A stretch of DNA of 38,139 nt from the NCBI GenBank assembly GCA_945868505.1, contig CAMBLO010000025.1:1-38139 (forward strand), given 5' to 3'. The stretch comes from an uncultured Clostridia bacterium (GTDB lineage: Bacteria; Bacillota; Clostridia; Lachnospirales; Anaerotignaceae). This document shows, one piece after another, positions 31,912 to 38,139 of this stretch (its first letter is position 1; each line of letters opens with the position of its first letter). The position numbers and the translations under genes were made by a program. The notes beneath the pieces are model-generated. The model was not told where the DNA came from, made no database searches, and saw only the letters and a program-made list of their open reading frames with translations.

Positions 31912-33063
31912 ATGGGTAAAAATCCTGGCAGACCGAAAAAGAAAACCGCAAAGCGGAAGTATATCAAGCCTTTGGGATATGATTTCACGGTCATGTTCAT
32001 CGTGCTGACGCTGGTGCTTTTTGGCGTTGTCATGATTTTCAGCTCCAGCTATTATTATACGATGACCACGGAACGTTTCCACAACGATATGTTCTATTTC
32101 CTGAAGCGGCAAAGCCTTTGGGCGGCACTGGGCATCGCTGCTATGGTATTCTGTATGAATATCCCCTATACCTTCTGGAAACGCTTTGCATGGCTGGCTT
32201 ATTGGATTTCCAATGGGTTTCTGGTGATGCTGCCCTTTTTTGGGACAGAGCTGGGCGGTCAGAAGCGTTGGCTGGGCATCGGTTCTTTGTCCTTTCAGCC
32301 TTCGGAATTTACGAAGATTGCGGTTATTTTATATCTTTCCGTCTATGTCATCGACCATCGGAAGGAATTGGGCAATTTGAAGGGCTTTGCAAAGGCCTGC
32401 GTCGTGTTGCTGGTGCCTGTGGCGCTGATTGCAGTGTCAAACTTTTCCTCTGCCCTGCTGGTAGGGCTGATGGGGGCAACGATCCTTTTTGTAGCCAGCC
32501 CCCGTGTATGGTATTTTGCGGCGGCTATCGCCGGGGCAGTACCCCTTTGTGCTATTGCGATCCTATTGCCACAGTTCAGATATCGATTAGGACGTATCCA
32601 GACTTGGCTGGACCCTTGGAGCGACCCGACAGGTGCAGGCTTCCAGACCATACAGTCCTTGTATGCGCTGGCCTCCGGTGGCTTATTTGGCCTTGGCTTG
32701 GGGCAGAGCCGACAAAAGACCTTCATCCCCGAAGCCTATAACGATATCATCTTTGCTATTATTTGCGAGGAATTGGGCATTGTGGGTGCGGCTTTGGCCA
32801 TCCTGCTGTTTGCGGTGCTGATCTGGCGGGGTATCCGTATCGCCATAAATGCCAAGGATTCCTTTGGTATGCTGGTGGCTACAGGTATCACGGCGGTGAT
32901 TGCCTTCCAGTCCATTATCAATATCGGCGTAGTTACCAATACCATTCCCAATACAGGTCAGCCCTTGCCCTTTATCAGCTACGGCGGTACATCACTGCTG
33001 TTTTTGATGGCGATGGTGGGAATCTTATTGAATATCTCCCGCTACCCAAAGGATAGAGAATGA
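31912..33063 (+). CDS. ftsW: SEDS peptidoglycan glycosyltransferase, FtsW/SpoVE type
   Basis: A membrane glycosyltransferase of 383 residues that polymerises lipid II with a partner class B PBP. About ten spans are visible. Typical blocks are IFSSSYYYT, GGQKRWLGIGSLSFQPSEFTKIA, RYRLGRIQTWLDPW, GLGLGQSRQKTFIPEAYNDIIFAIICEELG and TGQPLPFISYGGTSLL. The ATG at 31912 follows GAGGTG. The place at the end of the mur cluster fits spoVE/ftsW; sequence alone does not separate the two, so it could pair with FtsI, SpoVD or both. murG does not follow. Confidence 0.92.
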   Translation: MGKNPGRPKKKTAKRKYIKPLGYDFTVMFIVLTLVLFGVVMIFSSSYYYTMTTERFHNDMFYFLKRQSLWAALGIAAMVFCMNIPYTFWKRFAWLAYWISNGFLVMLPFFGTELGGQKRWLGIGSLSFQPSEFTKIAVILYLSVYVIDHRKELGNLKGFAKACVVLLVPVALIAVSNFSSALLVGLMGATILFVASPRVWYFAAAIAGAVPLCAIAILLPQFRYRLGRIQTWLDPWSDPTGAGFQTIQSLYALASGGLFGLGLGQSRQKTFIPEAYNDIIFAIICEELGIVGAALAILLFAVLIWRGIRIAINAKDSFGMLVATGITAVIAFQSIINIGVVTNTIPNTGQPLPFISYGGTSLLFLMAMVGILLNISRYPKDRE

Positions 33064-33084
33064 GTACATAAAAAGAAAAACACG

Positions 33085-33129
33085 AAAAGCACTTTCTATT
33101 TAAAAAATCATAGGGGGTGCTTTTTCTCT
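33085..33129 (+). terminator. Terminator of the cell-wall cluster
   Basis: AAAAGCAC (33085-33092) pairs with GTGCTTTT (33117-33124), with a CTAT/ATAG inner stem and a T-rich tail. It ends the mraZ-ftsW unit before the valS leader. Confidence 0.8.
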
Positions 33130-33178
33130 TTTTCTTTCTCCGCTTTTCGATGTATACAAAATAATTGCTGAAATACCC

Positions 33179-33207
33179 TTGACAAAATTGGATGCATTGA
33201 ATAAAAT
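33179..33207 (+). promoter_or_regulatory. Promoter of the valS T-box transcript
   Basis: TTGACA (33179-33184) and TAAAAT (33202-33207) are separated by 17 bases, just ahead of the T-box leader. Confidence 0.8.
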
Positions 33208-33475
33208 TTTGTGGTATAGAACACAATATAGCACTGTGAAAGACAGAGAAAAAGAGGAGTACACATCCAGAATTCTCAGAGAGAAGGGCTCACCGGCTGA
33301 AAGGCCCTTTGCAGGAAAGATGTGGAAGGTAGCTTTGGAGTTGTTTCGCTGAAGAATCCTTGCGTAAGCGAAAACGGGAGGTCCCGTTACAGACCGTAAA
33401 GTGTCCGTTCCCATGGGAACGGGAAATAAGGTGGTACCGCGAGCTTTCGTCCTTTTTTGGACGAAGGCTCTTTCT
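33208..33475 (+). ncRNA. T-box leader, tRNA-Val responsive
   Basis: The T-box AAGGTGGTACCGCG (33428-33441) runs into terminator stem GAGCTTTCGTCC / GGACGAAGGCTC (33441-33470) with a T tail. The specifier region GAAG-GTA-G places GTA at 33329-33331, a Val codon that agrees with valS downstream and with tRNA-Val(TAC) at 803. AGAGA-type motifs lie near 33243 and 33281. Confidence 0.93.
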
Positions 33476-33514
33476 TTTTTCACGGTGAAATAAAAACATA
33501 GGAGGAAAATCACA

Positions 33515-36148
33515 ATGAGAGAGTTGGCAAAGAATTTTGACCCCTCTGTTGTAGAAGAAAGACTCTACAACAAATGGATGGAAAAGAAATATTTCCATAC
33601 AGAAGTAGATAAAACAAAAGAACCTTTTTGTATCGTTATGCCCCCCCCGAACATCACAGGTCAGCTCCACATGGGTCATGCCCTGGATAATACCATGCAG
33701 GATATCCTGATTCGTTGGAAAAGAATGTCCGGCTACAATGCCCTGTGGGTACCCGGTATCGACCATGCAAGTATTTCTACAGAACTGAAAGTCGTTCAGA
33801 AAATGGCTTCCGAAGGCCTGACAAAAGAAGACGTAGGTCGTGAAGGCTTCCTGGAACGGGCATGGGCATGGAAGGAAGAATACGGCGGCATTATCCTGAA
33901 TCAGCTGCGTAAGCTGGGCTGCTCCTGTGACTGGGACCGTGTTCGTTTCACCATGGACGAAGGCTGTTCCGAAGCCGTTCTGGAAACCTTCTGCAAACTG
34001 TATGAAAAAGGCTATATTTACCGCGGCGAAAAGATCATCAACTGGTGTCCCGAATGTCAGACAACGATTTCTGATGCTGAGGTTGAACACGTTGATACAG
34101 CCGGTCATTTCTATCACATCAACTATCCTATCGTTGGTTCCGATGAAAAGCTGAGACTGGCAACCACAAGACCTGAAACCATGCTGGGCGATACAGCTGT
34201 TGCGGTGCATCCCGAAGATGAAAGATATCAGCACCTGATTGGCAAAACCTGTATCGTTCCTGTACTGAATAAGGAAGTACCTATCGTTGCTGATGCCTAT
34301 GTAGACAGAGAATTTGGTACGGGTGTTGTAAAAATCACACCTGCCCATGACCCTAACGACTTTGAAGTTGGCGTAAGACATGATCTGCCTCGCATCTGTG
34401 TGATGAACGATGACGGCACCATGAATGAACTGGCTGGCAGATTTGCCGGTATGGACAGAATGGAAGCCAGAAAAGCCATTGTAAAACAGCTGGAAGAAGA
34501 AGGCTATCTGGTAGAGATCGAAGATATCAACCATGCCGTAGGCTGCCACGAAAGATGCCATACTGCCATCGAACCTATGATCAAACTGCAGTGGTTCGTT
34601 AAGATGGAAGAACTGGCAAAACCTGCCATGAAGGTTTATCAGGATCAGGAATTGAAATTCGTTCCTGACCGTTTCGGTAAGATTTATATGCACTGGCTGG
34701 AAAACATCCGCGACTGGTGTATTTCCCGTCAGCTTTGGTGGGGTCACAGAATTCCTGCATACTACTGTGATGACTGTGGTCATATCACAGTAGCCAAGGC
34801 AAACCCCGGCAAATGCGAAAAATGTGGTTCTGAAAACATCAGACAGGACGAAGATACACTGGATACTTGGTTCAGCTCTGCCCTGTGGCCTTTCTCCACA
34901 CTGGGCTGGCCCCATGAAACAGAAGAACTGAAGCATTTCTATCCCACAAGCGTACTGGTAACAGGCTACGATATCATTTTCTTCTGGGTAATCAGAATGG
35001 TATTCTCCGGCATGGAACAGATGGGCGAAAAACCTTTCAGTGACGTATTGATCCATGGTTTGATCCGTGACGATCAGGGCCGGAAGTTCTCCAAATCTCT
35101 GGGCAACGGTATCGATCCTCTGGAGGTTATCAAAAACTATGGTGCTGACCCCCTGCGTCTGATGCTGATCACAGGCAACGCACCCGGTAACGATATGCGT
35201 TTCTATTGGGAAAGACTGGATAACTGCAGAAACTTCTGCAACAAGCTGTGGAATGCTTCTCGTTTCGTCATGATGAACATGGAAGAAGAAACAAGCACAA
35301 AACTGCTGATGCTGACTTCCGCAGATAAATGGATTTTGTCCAAGGTAAATACACTGGCAAAAGAAGTACAGGATAATTTGGATCATTATGAACTGGGTCT
35401 GGCGGCACAGAAGGTATATGATTTTATCTGGGATGAATACTGCGACTGGTATATCGAAATGGTGAAACCCCGTCTGTATAATAAAGAGGACAACACAAGA
35501 GAAGCGGCTTTGTGGACACTGAAACAGGTTCTCATCAATGCCCTGAAGCTGATGCATCCCTTCATGCCCTTCATTACAGAAGAACTGTTTATGCATATTC
35601 AGGATACAGAAGAAAGCATCATGATTTCTCAGTGGCCTGTTTATAAAGAAGAATGGAACTACAAAGAAAACGAAACAGAAATTGACGCCATCAAGGAAGC
35701 AGTAAGAAATATCCGTAACATCCGTGCGGAAATGAACGTTGCGCCTTCCAAGAAGGTACACGTTTACGTTGTTTCCGAAAGTGAGGAGGTTCGTTATATC
35801 TTTGAACACTCCAAGGTATTCTTCAAGACACTGGGACACGCCAGCGAAGTAACGGTACAGGAAGATAAAGCAGGTATTGGCGAAGATGCGGTATCTGTTG
35901 TGATCAAGGATGCTACCATCTATATGCCTCTGGCAGAATTGGTCGATTTCGCAAAGGAAATCGAACGTCTGGAAAAAGAACAGGCAAAACTGCAGAAGGA
36001 AGTAGAACGTGTAGAAAAGAAACTGGCAAATCAGGGCTTCGTTGCAAAGGCTCCTGCCCATGTCATTGAAGAAGAAAAAGCAAAAGAAGAAAAATATAAA
36101 GCAATGCTGGCACAGGTTGAAGAAAGACTGGCGCAGTTGAAGAAATAA
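33515..36148 (+). CDS. valS: Valyl-tRNA synthetase
   Basis: Class I synthetase charging tRNA-Val. It has 877 residues, normal for bacterial ValRS. PPPNITGQLHMGHALDNTMQD contains the HIGH-type motif (HMGH), the editing domain spans roughly 200-340 (TTRPETMLGDTAVAVHPED, GTGVVKITPAHDPNDFEVG), and RKFSKSLGNGIDPLEVI is the KMSKS loop. A C-terminal coiled coil (about 810-877, EIERLEKEQAKLQKEVERVEKKL) is the ValRS tRNA-binding arm. CDDCGH and CEKCGS form a zinc-finger-like insertion. ATAGGAGG precedes the ATG. Confidence 0.98.
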   Translation: MRELAKNFDPSVVEERLYNKWMEKKYFHTEVDKTKEPFCIVMPPPNITGQLHMGHALDNTMQDILIRWKRMSGYNALWVPGIDHASISTELKVVQKMASEGLTKEDVGREGFLERAWAWKEEYGGIILNQLRKLGCSCDWDRVRFTMDEGCSEAVLETFCKLYEKGYIYRGEKIINWCPECQTTISDAEVEHVDTAGHFYHINYPIVGSDEKLRLATTRPETMLGDTAVAVHPEDERYQHLIGKTCIVPVLNKEVPIVADAYVDREFGTGVVKITPAHDPNDFEVGVRHDLPRICVMNDDGTMNELAGRFAGMDRMEARKAIVKQLEEEGYLVEIEDINHAVGCHERCHTAIEPMIKLQWFVKMEELAKPAMKVYQDQELKFVPDRFGKIYMHWLENIRDWCISRQLWWGHRIPAYYCDDCGHITVAKANPGKCEKCGSENIRQDEDTLDTWFSSALWPFSTLGWPHETEELKHFYPTSVLVTGYDIIFFWVIRMVFSGMEQMGEKPFSDVLIHGLIRDDQGRKFSKSLGNGIDPLEVIKNYGADPLRLMLITGNAPGNDMRFYWERLDNCRNFCNKLWNASRFVMMNMEEETSTKLLMLTSADKWILSKVNTLAKEVQDNLDHYELGLAAQKVYDFIWDEYCDWYIEMVKPRLYNKEDNTREAALWTLKQVLINALKLMHPFMPFITEELFMHIQDTEESIMISQWPVYKEEWNYKENETEIDAIKEAVRNIRNIRAEMNVAPSKKVHVYVVSESEEVRYIFEHSKVFFKTLGHASEVTVQEDKAGIGEDAVSVVIKDATIYMPLAELVDFAKEIERLEKEQAKLQKEVERVEKKLANQGFVAKAPAHVIEEEKAKEEKYKAMLAQVEERLAQLKK

Positions 36149-36154
36149 GCAGAT

Positions 36155-36186
36155 AAGCCCCTTCTGAGAAATCGGAGGGGGTTTTT
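36155..36186 (+). terminator. Terminator after valS
   Basis: CCCCTTCTG (36158-36166) pairs with CGGAGGGG (36173-36181, with G-U pairs), followed by five T. Confidence 0.88.
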
Positions 36187-36199
36187 CATATCAAAACGA

Positions 36200-36240
36200 T
36201 TGACAAAAAAGGAAAAAGATGCTATTTTGTGTATATACAC
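36200..36240 (+). promoter_or_regulatory. Promoter and palindromic operator of the marR operon
   Basis: TTGACA (36200-36205) and TATTTT (36223-36228) are 17 bases apart. The perfect 12-bp palindrome GTGTATATACAC (36229-36240) follows directly, where a repressor would block polymerase. It is the likely site of the MarR protein encoded next. Confidence 0.72.
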
Positions 36241-36255
36241 GATATGGAGGATGAT

Positions 36256-36690
36256 ATGAAATTTAAAAAAATCAATCAAAGCCAATGTCATTGTATCACG
36301 TTGAGAAGGGCAGCCAATGCCATCACGGAATATTACGATATGGCACTAAAAGAAGTAGGACTGACCACGAGCCAGTATTCCCTGTTGAAAAATTTGGGGC
36401 GACTGGAGATTGCCAGCACCAGCGAATTGGCAGAGCAGGTGAATCTGGATAGAAGCACGTTGGTGCGAAATTTGAAGCCGATGTTGGAAAAAGGGATGAT
36501 CGTTGATCTGGCGAAGAAAAATGCAAGGAACCATCAATTTCAGGTTAGTGAAAGGGGGCTTGCGCTGTTGGAAGAAGCAAATCCCAGATGGCAGAAAGCG
36601 CAGGATGGGATCAAAGCATATCTGGGAGAAGAAAATGTGGAAATGCTTATGGAAATGCTTTACAGGCTACAGGAGTTAAACATGGAGTAA
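36256..36690 (+). CDS. MarR family transcriptional regulator
   Basis: A 144-residue winged-helix regulator. SELAEQVNLDRSTLVRNLKPMLEKGMI is the recognition helix and turn, followed by the wing DLAKKNARNHQFQVSERG. The N-terminal QCHCITLRRAANAITEYYD has a Cys-x-Cys pair seen in several MarR proteins, which may sense oxidants or metals, though this is unproven. The ATG at 36256 has GGAGG 5 bases upstream; a GTG at 36229 lies inside the operator palindrome and is rejected. The two genes after it are probably its targets. Confidence 0.9.
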   Translation: MKFKKINQSQCHCITLRRAANAITEYYDMALKEVGLTTSQYSLLKNLGRLEIASTSELAEQVNLDRSTLVRNLKPMLEKGMIVDLAKKNARNHQFQVSERGLALLEEANPRWQKAQDGIKAYLGEENVEMLMEMLYRLQELNME

Positions 36691-36747
36691 GTCAATTTTT
36701 ATATAAATATTTATGCATTTACACACAGTAAAAAAGGAGGCAGAAGA

Positions 36748-37272
36748 GTGAGATACGAAAGCAGAGAATTGGAAGAAAAAAGTGTATTGGCAACGGCGGC
36801 GAAGATGTGTGCGGCTGCAAGAACGGCACCGAAAGCCAGAGGCATCGACCGTATCGAAACGCTGGTTTTGACAGGAGAAGAAAAAGATAAGCTGGCGGAT
36901 AAGATGGAAGAAATTTTTGAAACCACCGGAGAGGCCAATGCCTTTTTCAAAAGAGATGCAGGAAATGTAAGAGTTTCCGAAGCAGTGGTACTGATCGGGA
37001 CAAAAAAAGCATATTTGGGGCTGACATACTGCGGCTTCTGCGGCTTAGAAAACTGCGGCAACTGTTATCAGAAGGGCGGCAGCTGCGCCTTTGATTATGT
37101 GAATTTGGGGATCGCGTTATCCTCTGCAGCTGTGGCGGCCCAGATGGATTTTGTGGATAACCGCATCATGTTTTCTATCGGCAAGGCTTGGATGGATATG
37201 GAAGGGGACGATATTGTCTGGTTCGGCATTCCTTTGAGTGTGACAGGCAAAAGTAAATATTTTGACAGATAA
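36748..37272 (+). CDS. DUF2148 ferredoxin-like domain protein
   Basis: A 174-residue protein of the DUF2148 family, common in anaerobes, with no known reaction. The Cys cluster C95-G-F-C98, C103, C106 and C113 (with Cys21 in KMCAAARTAPKARGID) is suited to bind an iron-sulfur cluster. No membrane segment or signal peptide is seen, so it is cytosolic. It starts with GTG after AAAAAGGAGGC, 57 bases after marR, and is probably co-transcribed. A redox role under MarR control is plausible but inferred. Confidence 0.82.
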   Translation: MRYESRELEEKSVLATAAKMCAAARTAPKARGIDRIETLVLTGEEKDKLADKMEEIFETTGEANAFFKRDAGNVRVSEAVVLIGTKKAYLGLTYCGFCGLENCGNCYQKGGSCAFDYVNLGIALSSAAVAAQMDFVDNRIMFSIGKAWMDMEGDDIVWFGIPLSVTGKSKYFDR

Positions 37273-37298
37273 TTTTGAACAGACAGGAGGAAGAAAGT

Positions 37299-37637
37299 AT
37301 GAAAAAGAATAGCGAAGTATTTGTATTTGGCAAAGATGTGGCAGTAACCCCCGCAGGGGAGGGGGTGGAAAGAAAAGTGCTGGGTTACAGCGAAAATATG
37401 ATGATTTGTGAGATTAAAATGAAAAAAGGTGCAGTGATCCCCAGTCATGCCCATTCTCATGAGCAGTGTTCTACCATTGTTTCTGGCAAATGCACCTATA
37501 CTGTTGGGGCGGAAACGAAAGAAGTACAGGCAGGGGACAGCGTTATGATTGCACCTGATGTGCCTCATGGCATCATTGCATTGGAAGACACCATGGTGAT
37601 CGATGCCTTTGCACCCATGAGAGAGGACTTTATTTGA
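37299..37637 (+). CDS. Small cupin-domain protein
   Basis: A 112-residue single-domain cupin. Motif 1 is GAVIPSHAHSHEQ (His50, His52, His54, Glu55) and motif 2 is GDSVMIAPDVPHGI, together a metal-binding beta barrel. Its substrate is unknown; small cupins of this type bind or isomerise sugars and other small molecules, or act as sensors. The ATG at 37299 follows CAGGAGG; an upstream TTG in frame is unlikely. It lies 26 bases after the DUF2148 gene in the marR unit and before a strong terminator. Confidence 0.85.
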   Translation: MKKNSEVFVFGKDVAVTPAGEGVERKVLGYSENMMICEIKMKKGAVIPSHAHSHEQCSTIVSGKCTYTVGAETKEVQAGDSVMIAPDVPHGIIALEDTMVIDAFAPMREDFI

Positions 37638-37685
37638 TTTTATTGAATCACTTCTTACATAGGATAAAGACATAAGATAAAATGG

Positions 37686-37717
37686 AAAGGCAGCGGAACT
37701 GTTCCGCTGCCTTTTTT
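37686..37717 (+). terminator. Terminator of the marR-DUF2148-cupin operon
   Basis: AAAGGCAGCGGAA pairs with TTCCGCTGCCTTT in a near-perfect stem (37686-37714), followed by T. Confidence 0.93.
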
Positions 37718-37764
37718 GGAGAATTTTTTTAATTTATTCGCATCAAGGGATAATTTCCAGCCTC

Positions 37765-37977
37765 TTATAATTTGGAGTCTTCATCAACATATAGAATAAT
37801 GTCTTCAACTTTACATTGAAATAACAGGCAGTATTTATCTAGAGAACGCAAGGTAAAATTGTGATTGTTTCTCAGACGGGAAATTTCAGCGGGATTTAGG
37901 GCATAGTGATTTTCCAATTGATAAGTGGTAATCCCTCGTTCCTGCATCATTTTCCAAAAGGGTTCTAATGTAATCAT
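37765..37977 (-). CDS. Small XRE-type helix-turn-helix regulator
   Basis: A 70-residue single-domain DNA-binding protein. MMQERGITTYQLENHYALNPAEISRLRNNHNFTLRSLDKYCLLFQC is the five-helix Cro/CI fold, with KVEDIILYVDE typical of the small XRE proteins found in Clostridia. The ATG at 37977 has AAGGATGG 8 bases upstream; an ATG at 37989 overlaps that site. It reads convergently towards the cupin operon. It may regulate itself or a neighbouring mobile element. Confidence 0.78.
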   Translation of the reverse strand: MITLEPFWKMMQERGITTYQLENHYALNPAEISRLRNNHNFTLRSLDKYCLLFQCKVEDIILYVDEDSKL

Positions 37978-38019
37978 ATGGTTTTCCATCCTTCAAGATT
38001 TTGGAGAAGTATTTCTTTC

Positions 38020-38048
38020 AGAATATGTAATATCCTACATTTGTGCAA
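38020..38048 (-). promoter_or_regulatory. Promoter of the XRE gene
   Basis: On the minus strand TTGCAC (38043-38048) and TATTCT (38020-38025) are separated by 17 bases. Confidence 0.6.
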
Positions 38049-38082
38049 GTTATTTCTTTCGACAATTTCTGCTAGGATAGGG

Positions 38083-38139
38083 TTGTGTCACAGCCGGTGT
38101 ATAATTGACTTACGACGGCCGAGAAAAAATTGACCCACG
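38083..38139. other. Possible insertion sequence end (window edge)
   Basis: The last bases contain TGTATAATTGACTTACGAC and AAAAATTGACCCACG. Repeated TTGACCCAC-like segments recall the ends of IS21-family elements. Only 57 bases are visible, no terminal repeat can be paired and no transposase is in the window, so the assignment is tentative. Confidence 0.3.

Noticed and set aside
33290..36061. A 923-codon open frame on the minus strand opposite valS
   Set aside because: It is the shadow of valS, caused by few codons whose complements are stops. The valS strand has all synthetase motifs, the T-box and a ribosome-binding site. The antisense frame also runs across the T-box and shows no recognisable domain.

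Overview
The window looks like a chromosomal segment of a low- to mid-GC, spore-forming Clostridia member, probably Lachnospirales-like. This is inferred from sigH, spoVD, two T-box leaders, the gene order cysS-mrnC-rlmB-rae1-sigH, the meso-DAP-type murE and strong GGAGG ribosome-binding sites. No species is assigned. Almost everything is core genome; the accessory parts are 1.1-5.0 kb and the last 2 kb.

Layout. 1-1068: the 3' end of a 23S rRNA, two tRNAs, 5S rRNA and six more tRNAs, closed by a terminator. 1164-5534: 2,3-diaminopropionate ammonia-lyase, a convergent MATE/GNAT pair on the minus strand, a yjdF-type azaaromatic riboswitch with its yjdF gene, and ispF. 5545-11213: a Cys T-box, an unrecognised 48-residue ORF, then cysE-cysS-mrnC-rlmB-rae1-sigH and a tRNA-Thr. 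Hairpin-rich repeats sit in two of these intergenic gaps, before cysS and before rae1.

11345-19903: an aromatic amino acid operon (aroF-tyrA-aroB-aroA-aroC-pheA-aroQ-aminotransferase). It is preceded by a 22-codon ORF very rich in Phe and Tyr codons and by an intrinsic terminator, the layout of ribosome-mediated attenuation. aroE and aroK are not in the cluster.

20073-33129: the division and cell-wall cluster mraZ-rsmH-ftsL-ftsI-spoVD-murE-murF-mraY-murD-ftsW. It has a MraZ-like operator array in front. Between ftsI and spoVD lies a long hairpin that buries the spoVD ribosome-binding site and carries a sigma-E-like promoter in its 5' half. murG and ftsQ/divIB are absent at the end.

33179-36186: a Val T-box and valS. 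36200-37717: a MarR regulator, a DUF2148 iron-sulfur protein and a small cupin. 37765-38139: a small XRE-type regulator on the minus strand, then sequence that resembles an insertion sequence end.

No CRISPR array, prophage or defence island is visible. The most interesting content is regulatory: the spoVD hairpin/promoter overlap, the aromatic leader peptide, and a repeat family whose hairpins covary and whose end supplies a ribosome-binding site to two different genes.
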